From CAVSVP01 sp963731125 (GTDB taxonomy: Bacteria; Pseudomonadota; Gammaproteobacteria; Competibacterales; Competibacteraceae): a DNA stretch of 64,000 nucleotides. Under the pieces are notes generated by a model. It had not been told where the DNA came from and searched no databases. It saw nothing but the letters and a program-made list of their open reading frames with translations. Both the position numbers and the translations under genes were made by a program. Within the stretch, counting starts at the first letter, position 1; every line of letters begins with the position of its first letter. The DNA lies in contig CAVSVP010000001.1 in NCBI GenBank assembly GCA_963731125.1, positions 6,198 to 70,197 of the forward strand, read 5' to 3'. Below, piece by piece: positions 8,142 through 15,671 of this stretch.

Positions 8142-8648
8142 TTAACTCCCGGGCTTAGGGTTAGCGGTATCTACGTGTGGATCTGATGCAGTTTCAGTCT
8201 TGGTAGCTTCTTCGTGCCTAGCCTGATCAACCGCTTGCAGGAAGGGAGCTTCATATTCTTCTTCTAACTCCTCCAGCAGCGTTTTCGTCTCATCCAGCTC
8301 GTTATGCAGCGCTGTATTTTCCGTTTCTATTGCTGTGAGCGCCTGGTGAAGCTCGTGTAAAGCATCCAGAACGGCTTTGGGGGGATGCCGTTCATCGAAA
8401 GCCGTTATCAGGATATCCTGAAGCCTATAGAAAGCCTGTGCTACTTTGGGAGAAAGGGGGTCGACCGATATAGCCTTATTTCGCCAATCCTGAATCACTT
8501 TAGCTCTGCCGTAATTTCGACCGCGTTCATCCTTACGCCGAGCCAGCTTATCCATCTCTTCTACTACATCTACCGGTAAGCAAACCTCTATCCGTTTAAC
8601 ACCAGATTTTGCTAACCATGCTCGTTGATAATCTACTTTGCGTTTCAT
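8142..8648 (-). CDS. Coiled-coil protein with ribbon-helix-helix-like N-terminus
   Basis: I choose the ATG at 8648 (MKRKVDYQRAW), giving 168 residues, because the longer frame to 8744 adds a hydrophobic stretch not expected in this protein. Residues 10-50 (GVKRIEVCLPVDVVEEMDKLARR) resemble a ribbon-helix-helix DNA-binding region. Residues 90-135 form an acidic coiled coil (ETENTALHNELDETKTLLEELEEEYE), followed by a polar tail. The architecture suggests a small DNA-binding regulator, like plasmid or accessory-region regulators. It converges with phaC. Family not identified. Confidence 0.55.
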   Translation of the reverse strand: MKRKVDYQRAWLAKSGVKRIEVCLPVDVVEEMDKLARRKDERGRNYGRAKVIQDWRNKAISVDPLSPKVAQAFYRLQDILITAFDERHPPKAVLDALHELHQALTAIETENTALHNELDETKTLLEELEEEYEAPFLQAVDQARHEEATKTETASDPHVDTANPKPGS

Positions 8649-8873
8649 GAAGTGTAAAAGCCCGAAGAAAAAGGTTAACCTTCGAATCAGTACAAGTATA
8701 CTTGTTGAAATGAAGATCAAGTCTGATGTGATCGGTCTGCCCATCGGTGAACGTAGCCAAACGACGAACAGCTTTCGCTGAATTCAGCTGCGCATCATTA
8801 CTCCCATGAAATGTGCCACCAACTAAAGAGCCTATCATGCACAGGGATTTTTCTATAGGCTCCTTAAACAGCT

Positions 8874-10166
8874 ATGATAACGTTTAATGTTTCTATTTCT
8901 ATAATAATTCTCTTGATCCATGTAATCTTATACATGCTAGGGTTGCGGGTTATCGAGATTGACAATTACTGGCAGCTCCCAGATTTAGAAATACTAAACG
9001 CTGATCCTTTCAACACTTTATTTTTTCTGCATAGCAATCCGCCTTTATTAAGTTTTATCTTTTGGTTTCTTGACTATTCAACCAATGGAAATAAATATTT
9101 TGCATTTAACTTAATATTACCCATACTGCACGTTATTTCTTTTAATCTGTTTACGCTTTCTTTATCTAATCTTCGTGCAGATAAAAAAATATCAAGAATC
9201 TTTACCGTGTTGTTTTTTATAAACCCATTAATTTTTATATATTTTTTGTATCCATTTTATCCCACGTTCATATTCTTTTCATCTACTGTAATGATATACG
9301 CAATCACATTGAATTGTTCAATAGAAAAAAAATTACTCTATTTAACCGCAACGTTATCCTTTAACTCACTCATAAGGGCCTCGTATCATATCGTAATAGT
9401 CCTTTTTTTTATTTTTCCCTTCTTTCTAAAGGCGAACAAAAAAACCAAAGCGATTTGTATATTAATACTACTCCTACCTCTAAGCATTTATACTAAAAAT
9501 TATATTTTGTACGATTTTTTCTCAACCTCAAGCTGGTTAGGATTAAATATAGCAAATCATATTCCACTTGATGCGCAACATAAGGTTATTTCGAAGTATC
9601 CCAGATATTCACCGCTTAGCACCTACAAAAATCAACCTCAGCTTTGGAGCATTATCGAATCAAAAAGTAAAAAATATAACTATCATCAAAGTTTAAATAA
9701 AAATGATTTCAATAATTATAGATACATTGTAATAGCCAGATTATTTTTAGAAGACGTAAGAAATAACTATAATTTATTATATTCTGTACGGTACGCTTTA
9801 GATGGGGTCATGAAGTTTTTCGAAAGTCCGGCGGATTACTATCACTTTTTATCTTCTGTCTCTGATAGTTTTTTTTTGAAAGATATCTTTGATCTACCAG
9901 ATATAAAAATTTATCAAAGAGAATTGGATTTAAGTTGGTACTACTTTTTCTATATTTTAACTATTTTATATTACTCGGTTAAATTTAAGGAATTAGATTT
10001 TTCCTTACGCTATCTGTTTATCTACTTATGTGTGTTTACTTTTCTGTATATACTTGTAGATAATAGAGAAAGCATGAGAATGCGATTTGAAATCGAACCA
10101 ATTTACATGTTCTTATTTGTGCTTATGTTAAGTCGTCTATTTCGGTCTCATCAGGACTCTGGGTAA
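8874..10166 (+). CDS. Multi-pass membrane protein, GT-C glycosyltransferase-like; AT-rich
   Basis: 430 residues with about ten hydrophobic segments. The N-terminal luminal region (EIDNYWQLPDLEIL, then FFLHSNPPLLSFIF) resembles the first loop of GT-C glycosyltransferases, where an acidic residue and an HSxPPL motif occur. A soluble loop spans about residues 225-330. Base composition is strikingly AT-rich and rich in TTT/TTA/ATA codons, unlike both neighbours, so horizontal acquisition is likely. There is no good Shine-Dalgarno before ATG 8874. The role (transfer of a sugar from a lipid-linked donor to an envelope glycan) is inferred from topology only. Confidence 0.55.
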   Translation: MITFNVSISIIILLIHVILYMLGLRVIEIDNYWQLPDLEILNADPFNTLFFLHSNPPLLSFIFWFLDYSTNGNKYFAFNLILPILHVISFNLFTLSLSNLRADKKISRIFTVLFFINPLIFIYFLYPFYPTFIFFSSTVMIYAITLNCSIEKKLLYLTATLSFNSLIRASYHIVIVLFFIFPFFLKANKKTKAICILILLLPLSIYTKNYILYDFFSTSSWLGLNIANHIPLDAQHKVISKYPRYSPLSTYKNQPQLWSIIESKSKKYNYHQSLNKNDFNNYRYIVIARLFLEDVRNNYNLLYSVRYALDGVMKFFESPADYYHFLSSVSDSFFLKDIFDLPDIKIYQRELDLSWYYFFYILTILYYSVKFKELDFSLRYLFIYLCVFTFLYILVDNRESMRMRFEIEPIYMFLFVLMLSRLFRSHQDSG

Positions 10167-10292
10167 GCCAGACTCTGCTAAGCATATCAGTACATCAGCC
10201 CGGCTGCGGTGCTAGGTCAGGCGCCGCCGTCATGGCACTGTTGAACTGATCAAGCTCACTTGCTCACTTGCTTCACTTTGGAAATACAAACT

Positions 10293-10541
10293 GTGAAAAA
10301 CCATTTTCTAATCCTGATCACTATCGTTTTCATTACCAGCCTATGGGGTTTCCCCTTGCCCGCCTCAGCCTATTTAGGGCCTGGCGCCGGGATTTCCGCT
10401 ATTGGCGCTCTGCTGGCACTTTTTGCCGCAATCGCCGTGGCGATCTTCGGTTTTCTGTGGTACCCAATCAAGCGGCTCAGACGCAAGAAGCAGGCAACGC
10501 CTAAAACCGACCCGTCTAAAGCCGGTGAGAGCGAAGAATGA
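10293..10541 (+). CDS. Small membrane protein with Gly-rich AYLGPGAG segment
   Basis: About 82 residues if GTG 10293 is the start (an upstream TTG at 10260 would add 11). A signal-like helix leads to ASAYLGPGAGISAIG, a second hydrophobic helix and a basic cytoplasmic tail (YPIKRLRRKKQ). Small proteins of this pattern are often found beside sulfotransferase or phosphoglycerol-type transferase genes in envelope modification loci. The stop overlaps the next ATG by 4 nt, which indicates translational coupling with the following membrane protein and sulfotransferase. Confidence 0.6.
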   Translation: MKNHFLILITIVFITSLWGFPLPASAYLGPGAGISAIGALLALFAAIAVAIFGFLWYPIKRLRRKKQATPKTDPSKAGESEE

Positions 10542-10915
10542 TGTCACTTGCCGGGGCTACCTTGCTTGTCATCGGATTTGTTGTACTCAGCAAGATCTTC
10601 GGCCTCATTCAAAAATCTACCGCCGTGATCGATGTGGCAAAGCTGGCCTTGACGGATCTTCGCAATCCAGGGCTAGACGACGATGCCAAGGAAATTGCCC
10701 TGCAGAGGCATGCCAAACGCCTGTTCGGGCTCTTTTTACTCCTTACTCTTGGCGGCGCTGCTGCACTTTTTCTTCCGGTGGGTTTAATCTGGCTCCTTGA
10801 ACAATTGGGCCTGCTGTCTTTTAACGCCGTCATCGACACGACTTTATCTTGGGAATTTTTGCTCGCGAGTACCCTGCTCGCGCTTGCAATCTTGTGGATC
10901 GCCCGGAAGCATTGA
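10538..10915 (+). CDS. Small integral membrane protein, unknown function
   Basis: 125 residues with three hydrophobic helices (about 3-20, 63-88 and 103-121) and a charged cytoplasmic loop (LRNPGLDDDAKEIALQRHAKR). No family is recognised. It overlaps the preceding gene by 4 nt, and its TGA overlaps the first base of the sulfotransferase ATG at 10915, so the three form a tightly coupled operon. It may be a membrane partner of the sulfotransferase. Confidence 0.7.
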   Translation: MMSLAGATLLVIGFVVLSKIFGLIQKSTAVIDVAKLALTDLRNPGLDDDAKEIALQRHAKRLFGLFLLLTLGGAAALFLPVGLIWLLEQLGLLSFNAVIDTTLSWEFLLASTLLALAILWIARKH

Positions 10916-11997
10916 TGATGGCATTCGCGAACCGTTACTCGGCCCTGGATCGTGCGCTGCACCGGTTGGCCTTTCTGACCCGGCCGGCTCAGCTGGTGCT
11001 TGCTGACGTTGAAGAGCGACTTTTCGAAACACGCTTAGCTGAGATTGTGGTGCAAAAGCCCGTTTTTATCACCGCGCTTCCCAGAGCCGGCACGACGCTG
11101 TTGCTGGAGATGTGCGTGACACCGGCAGGATTCGCCTCACACCGCTACCGGGATATGCCATTTGTCCTTTGCCCGATGCTGTGGGAGCGTTTTTCGACAC
11201 GCTTCCGGCAGTCGGACGCTCCCCGAGAACGGGCTCACGGTGATGGCATGTTGGTCAGTGTCGACAGCCCGGAAGCCTTTGAGGAGATGGTGTGGCGGGC
11301 GTTTTGGAAGCGGCATTATGCCGCTGACCATATCGTTCCCTGGAGCCAGGAAGAAGACCCCGAATTTAGTGACTTCCTACGTAGCCACGTCCGTAAAATT
11401 ATCGCGCTACGCCGCTCTGGGACTGGCCCCACAGGTCGCTACGTCTCTAAGAACAACCTGAATATTGCCCGCATCGAAACGTTGCGCCGCATTTTCCCGG
11501 ACGCCATTGTCTTAATACCCTTTCGTGATCCGTTGCAACACGCTGCTTCCCTTCTGCGCCAGCACAGAAATTTTCTTACCATCCACAGCCGCGATCGCTT
11601 CGCCCGGGACTATATGGCAGCAATAGGCCATTACGATTTCGGCGCCAATCTGCGACCGATTAACTTTGACGCCTGGTTCACTTCTACTCAAGCAACGGCA
11701 CCGACCACATTGGCGTTTTGGCTCGAGTATTGGACGGCCACTTATCGTCACCTGCTCGCGCAGATCGACAACCGTGTACGGCTGCTTTCCTATGAGGCTC
11801 TCTGTAACGAGCCCACCGCCGGCCTGGAGCAAATCGCCGATGTTCTCGAGATCGACGCACGTGCTGATTTCATCGATCAGGCAAGCCGGTTACGCCTCGT
11901 TAAGCCACATCCTGTGGACACCGGCACCGTGGACCCAACCATTTTGCAGCAAGCTACCGCGTTACACGGAGATCTGAACACAGCCTCGCTGGTCTGA
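10915..11997 (+). CDS. PAPS-dependent sulfotransferase family protein
   Basis: 360 residues from ATG 10915, chosen because it overlaps the previous stop; a longer frame to 10849 is disfavoured. The 5'-phosphosulfate-binding loop is PVFITALPRAGTTLLLEM near residue 50. The 3'-phosphate-binding region is DAIVLIPFRDPLQHAASL near residue 200. These are the diagnostic motifs of sulfotransferases, which move sulfate from PAPS to a carbohydrate, lipid or peptide acceptor. The acceptor is unknown; the coupled membrane proteins point to an envelope component. Confidence 0.85.
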   Translation: MMAFANRYSALDRALHRLAFLTRPAQLVLADVEERLFETRLAEIVVQKPVFITALPRAGTTLLLEMCVTPAGFASHRYRDMPFVLCPMLWERFSTRFRQSDAPRERAHGDGMLVSVDSPEAFEEMVWRAFWKRHYAADHIVPWSQEEDPEFSDFLRSHVRKIIALRRSGTGPTGRYVSKNNLNIARIETLRRIFPDAIVLIPFRDPLQHAASLLRQHRNFLTIHSRDRFARDYMAAIGHYDFGANLRPINFDAWFTSTQATAPTTLAFWLEYWTATYRHLLAQIDNRVRLLSYEALCNEPTAGLEQIADVLEIDARADFIDQASRLRLVKPHPVDTGTVDPTILQQATALHGDLNTASLV

Positions 11998-12027
11998 AGA
12001 CGCCCCAATCCTCAATTTTCTTGTCCT

Positions 12028-12501
12028 CTAGCACCTGTCGTCCTCATCCGCTTCGTCTTTATCCAGCTCATCCTCAGCCGCTTCGTCTTTATACTCCTCG
12101 CCCTCGATATCTTCACCCCCGATATCTTCACCTTCAATATCCTCACCCTCAATCTGTTCCCCTTCAATCTCGATCTCCTCGCCCTTATACTCACTGTCGC
12201 TGACTTCGTGCTCGCCGCCGGTGCTTTGCATAGCCAACTTGAGGTTTTCCGCAATTTCACGCCAATCCACCTGCTGAAGTGCCCATGCCAATAAATCCTT
12301 GTGGATAGCAGGCAGTGCTGCTTGATTGCCAAGCTCTTGAGAAAAGTCATTGCGTAGCGCTTGCTCAAGCACATCCAAATCCCAATCCTGAGCTCGTTCG
12401 ACCCAATCATCAGAAAAAAGGCACTTTTCAATAAACCACCGCTTGACGCACTGCGTGGGATGCTCCGCCCACTTCTTATGGCTTTTATTACTCGCGCTCA
12501 C
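12028..12501 (-). CDS. Acidic protein with degenerate EGEDIEG repeats
   Basis: About 157 residues from GTG 12501, which has GAGGAG at a proper distance; a GTG at 12519 is the longer alternative. Residues 1-90 are mixed and Trp-rich (HKKWAEHPTQCVKRWF, WALQQVDWREIAENL). The C-terminal 65 residues are extremely acidic with a degenerate 5-mer repeat (EGEDI/EGEQI). The DNA repeats are correspondingly ordered (GAGATATCTTCACC-type units at 12090-12180), so copy number may vary between strains. It converges with the sulfotransferase operon. Function unknown. Confidence 0.6.
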   Translation of the reverse strand: MSASNKSHKKWAEHPTQCVKRWFIEKCLFSDDWVERAQDWDLDVLEQALRNDFSQELGNQAALPAIHKDLLAWALQQVDWREIAENLKLAMQSTGGEHEVSDSEYKGEEIEIEGEQIEGEDIEGEDIGGEDIEGEEYKDEAAEDELDKDEADEDDRC

Positions 12502-12677
12502 CGCATTCTCCTCACCCACCTTTTCATATTACCCTCATGTCCCATGCTGCATCATTGCCTATCGCAGGATCTCAAGCGATTTAAGGACAGTGCCTTAGAC
12601 TTTTTTACATACTTCCGCGCACGATATTGCTAAGCGTAACGAGTTTCGAGTCGTAGGGATGTCCCGGAGTCAATTTT

Positions 12678-12932
12678 TTAATCAATCTGTTTCCTTGTCG
12701 CCATAAACTCCTGTAACAGCAAGGCTAAAGAACGGTGTTGTAGGGCTAAGGTTCGCTTTATTGCCTCCTCCGCTCCCGTACGATCGTCTATCGCCAGTCG
12801 CGCGACTGCAAGCCGCTCCCATGCCTTGGCTTGTTCTTCAATGCGCAGTAACAGTGACAGATCCATACCACATCGATTACATACCGTACCCTCCCGATAA
12901 CGGGCACGGCAGTTGGGACAGCGTTCCATCAA
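12678..12932 (-). CDS. Zinc-ribbon protein at the end of the Hsp70 operon
   Basis: 84 residues. The N-terminal zinc ribbon is CPNC...CNRC (Cys 5, 8, 18, 21), followed by a helical domain. The start overlaps the Hsp70 stop by 4 nt, so it is the last gene of the five-gene chaperone operon. It might act as an accessory or adaptor of this Hsp70, but no family function is known to me. Confidence 0.75.
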   Translation of the reverse strand: MMERCPNCRARYREGTVCNRCGMDLSLLLRIEEQAKAWERLAVARLAIDDRTGAEEAIKRTLALQHRSLALLLQEFMATRKQID

Positions 12933-14692
12933 CTTTCCAGGTAATACAAAATGTCGGACAATTCGTCCATCGCCTCTCTTAGGACGGGCATATCCTTGGC
13001 GGTCATGGCATCTTGAATGGTCTCGATCAAGTTAACCATATCTTCCCGGTCTTCCGCAGCGGCCTCTTCCAACATGCGCTCGGCCTTTTCCACCACAGCG
13101 CGGGCCTGTACCAGGATATGCTGAGCTTGCGCTGCGCTGGCGTCTTCCTCAAGCAGCTCGGCTTCTTCTATGGCTTCCTCTTCATCAAATAAAGCGTTAA
13201 TTCGAGCTTGGGCCTGGGCCACCTCTTCTTTCTCATAACGCCTGAAGGCGTTATCAATGGTAATGGATTTTTCCAGTCCGGTGTTTTTCTCCATTGCGGA
13301 AACGTTCAGCACCCCGTCCAGATCCAGGGATAGCCGCATAACGATGGGATTACCGGCGGGAGCTTTGCTCAATCCTTCGATAAAAAACTCACCGATCTGA
13401 ATATTGTTCAAGGCATCCGGGTCCTCACCCTGGTAGATCTTCACATCCACTGCCTTCTGATTATCGTGCAGGGTATAAAACACCTCGCTCTTAGTGACCG
13501 GAATAGGATTATTCTTATGGACGATAGGGACATAACGGTGAATCGTGGGAATGCCGTCAATCTCTCCCAAGGCGCTGGTGCCAAAGGTATATGGGGTAAT
13601 GTCCACCAGCACCGCAGAAACCGCCTGGCCCGCGATCAAGGCGGCTTGAATGGCGGCGCCCATGGACACGCACAAATCCGGGTCCACTTCGCCTCGGGGC
13701 TGCTGCTTAAATTCCCGCTCCAGCCGTTCGGTCACCAGCGGCGTGCGGGTAGCACCACCGACCAGCAAAATCTCGTCAATGTCGGCCACCGTCATGCTTG
13801 CCCCCTTAAGGGCAATATGCACGGCTTCCAACGTCTCCCGGATAAAAGGTTCGATCATGGCTTCATAGTCCTCCCGAGCCAATTCCAGAGACAAATGCAG
13901 CGGCCGACCGTCCTTTTCCAGCAGGTATTCCTCCTCGATAGTGACAAAGGGCTGATCGGACAAAGCGATTTTCGCTGCTTCCGCCGCTCGGGTCAGACGG
14001 GCCATAGCCTGCCGGGACTCAGTAACGTCTGCATCGTTCTCCTTGTGCAGATGGCGAACTAAACGGTCGATGATCTTATGATCAAAGTCGTCGCCACCCA
14101 GGTGGTTATTGCCATGACTCGCCACCACTTCTACCACGTCGTCTTCCACTCTTACCACCGATACATCAAAGGTGCCACCGCCGAGATCATAAACCAGGAT
14201 ATGCTTATGACCATGATGATCGGCCTCGTAGGAAAGGGCGGCGGCAGTAGGCTCGTTAATGATGCGCACCACTTCCAGCCCGGCAATCTGTCCTGCTTCC
14301 CGAGTGGCCTGACGCTGCGCATCATTGAAATAGGCGGGAACGGTAATCACCGCCTTATTCACAGCATGCCCCAGATAGCCCTCAGCGATAGCCTTAAGCC
14401 TTCTTAGGATGATGGCGGAGATCTCCTGAGGGGTGTAAGGCTTACCGGCCAGCTCCACCGTTTCGTCGCTGCCCATCATGCGTTTAATAGATTTAATGGT
14501 GCGTTCGGGATACAAGGGATACTGATTCTTGGCCGCTTCCCCTACCAGAATGGAGCCGTCGTCGGCAATACCCACGAAAGACGGAAAAATCTTATTCCCC
14601 TCGGCGGGAATGACAACCACTCTGTCGTCCTGAAAAACCGCCACCTCGGAGTTGGTCGTGCCCAGGTCGATACCGATAATCGTTTCTTTCAT
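12929..14692 (-). CDS. Hsp70 chaperone (second DnaK-type, dedicated operon)
   Basis: 587 residues, shorter than housekeeping DnaK (about 640). ATPase-domain signatures are intact: IGIDLGTTNSEVAVF, the VYDLGGGTFDVS phosphate loop and LLVGGATRTPLV; the substrate-binding beta domain follows (about 380-500), with a shortened lid rich in Glu/Ala. It hydrolyses ATP to cycle substrate binding. It is encoded with its own J-protein, GrpE-like exchange factor and a TPR protein, with 4-nt overlaps to both neighbours. This makes it a specialised system rather than the main dnaK. Confidence 0.92.
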   Translation of the reverse strand: MKETIIGIDLGTTNSEVAVFQDDRVVVIPAEGNKIFPSFVGIADDGSILVGEAAKNQYPLYPERTIKSIKRMMGSDETVELAGKPYTPQEISAIILRRLKAIAEGYLGHAVNKAVITVPAYFNDAQRQATREAGQIAGLEVVRIINEPTAAALSYEADHHGHKHILVYDLGGGTFDVSVVRVEDDVVEVVASHGNNHLGGDDFDHKIIDRLVRHLHKENDADVTESRQAMARLTRAAEAAKIALSDQPFVTIEEEYLLEKDGRPLHLSLELAREDYEAMIEPFIRETLEAVHIALKGASMTVADIDEILLVGGATRTPLVTERLEREFKQQPRGEVDPDLCVSMGAAIQAALIAGQAVSAVLVDITPYTFGTSALGEIDGIPTIHRYVPIVHKNNPIPVTKSEVFYTLHDNQKAVDVKIYQGEDPDALNNIQIGEFFIEGLSKAPAGNPIVMRLSLDLDGVLNVSAMEKNTGLEKSITIDNAFRRYEKEEVAQAQARINALFDEEEAIEEAELLEEDASAAQAQHILVQARAVVEKAERMLEEAAAEDREDMVNLIETIQDAMTAKDMPVLREAMDELSDILYYLES

Positions 14693-15360
14693 GATACGTC
14701 GCCTCGCTTATTAACTTTTACCTCCGCCGGGCGGAGTAACTCATCGTTCCACACAAAGCCTTTACGCAGCTCGCCGGTGACAAAGCCCGCAGCGAGGTCG
14801 GGCCGGGATTCGACTTCAATTACCCGCATGTTATGCGGATCCAGGGGCTTATCCAGGACATCTAGGGAGCGGACTTGATAGTCGGCAAGCAGCCGGTTTA
14901 GGCGCCGCAGGGTTATCTGCTGGCCTTCTTGTAAAGACTCGAGCAAGCGCGTCTGGCCCCGACAGAGCCGCGCCAATGGTGAGCGCTGCTGTGGCTCCAG
15001 TTTAATACCGGCTTCCAGGCGATCATAAAGTTCGAGCAGTTGCAGCAGCAGAGGCCGCAAGATATCCCGGCGCAGGGTCTTGTCCACTAAGCGGCGCTGT
15101 TCCAGCTCCCGGCTTAAGGCCTCATTATCCGCCTGCAGGGTAGCGAACACTGACTTAAACTGATCCAGTGCCTCTTTGACCTGACGGGATTCCCGCTTGA
15201 CCTCATTTTTCAATCCCGCCAACTCGGCAAACAGTGAGAAGGCCTCGGCCTCATTATTCGGTAGCGATTCCGGCTCTACCGGTGTCTCTTCCAAATATGC
15301 CCGAAATTGTTCTACCAGATTCTCTTTTGCAATATCATCCATAGCGGCCAGTCTAATCAA
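14689..15360 (-). CDS. GrpE-like nucleotide exchange factor
   Basis: 223 residues. A long N-terminal and central coiled coil (LAGLKNEVKRESRQVKEALDQFKSV... by pattern, about 45-115) is followed by the GrpE C-terminal head (DPHNMRVIEVESRPDLAAG... GELRKGFVWNDELLRPAEVKV), matching the GrpE motif GYxLNDRVLRPAxVKV. It should release ADP from the Hsp70 encoded next, whose start it overlaps by 4 nt. It begins 2 nt after the J-protein stop. Confidence 0.82.
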   Translation of the reverse strand: MIRLAAMDDIAKENLVEQFRAYLEETPVEPESLPNNEAEAFSLFAELAGLKNEVKRESRQVKEALDQFKSVFATLQADNEALSRELEQRRLVDKTLRRDILRPLLLQLLELYDRLEAGIKLEPQQRSPLARLCRGQTRLLESLQEGQQITLRRLNRLLADYQVRSLDVLDKPLDPHNMRVIEVESRPDLAAGFVTGELRKGFVWNDELLRPAEVKVNKRGDVS

Positions 15361-15362
15361 TT

Positions 15363-15671
15363 TCAGTCAGACCCTTCGGTAAGGCTTCGCAACAGGGTTT
15401 GTTGTAACAGTTCCAGGCTGGGCCGTTGTCCGCTCCCGGCCGGTAGCCAACCTTCCAACAGGGTGTTCGGGTCCGGTGGCTCGACATGGAAAAGCGCATA
15501 ATGCAGGCGGTTGCGCTGCGTTTGAATAGCCTCAAAGGCGCTGCGGATCGCCTGAAAACACTCAGGTTCCCGGTCTGGGGGAAATTCCCGCACTTTTTGC
15601 AGATAGGCTTTTTTAATTGCCTCATCACCGGCCGTGTCGGACACACCCAATACTTGAAAGGGATCTCTCAT
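15363..15671 (-). CDS. Atypical J-domain protein with PPD in place of HPD
   Basis: 102 residues. The N-terminal 60 residues match a J domain (DPFQVLGVSDTAGDEAIKKAY... FQAIRSAFEAI). The loop that should carry His-Pro-Asp reads FPPDREPE, so the His needed to stimulate Hsp70 ATPase is Pro (codon CCC). There is no G/F or zinc region. The protein overlaps the upstream TPR gene by 4 nt and sits 2 nt before the GrpE-like gene, so it is the natural partner of this Hsp70. The His loss suggests altered or unproductive ATPase stimulation, or a subfamily tuned to this Hsp70. Confidence 0.8.
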   Translation of the reverse strand: MRDPFQVLGVSDTAGDEAIKKAYLQKVREFPPDREPECFQAIRSAFEAIQTQRNRLHYALFHVEPPDPNTLLEGWLPAGSGQRPSLELLQQTLLRSLTEGSD

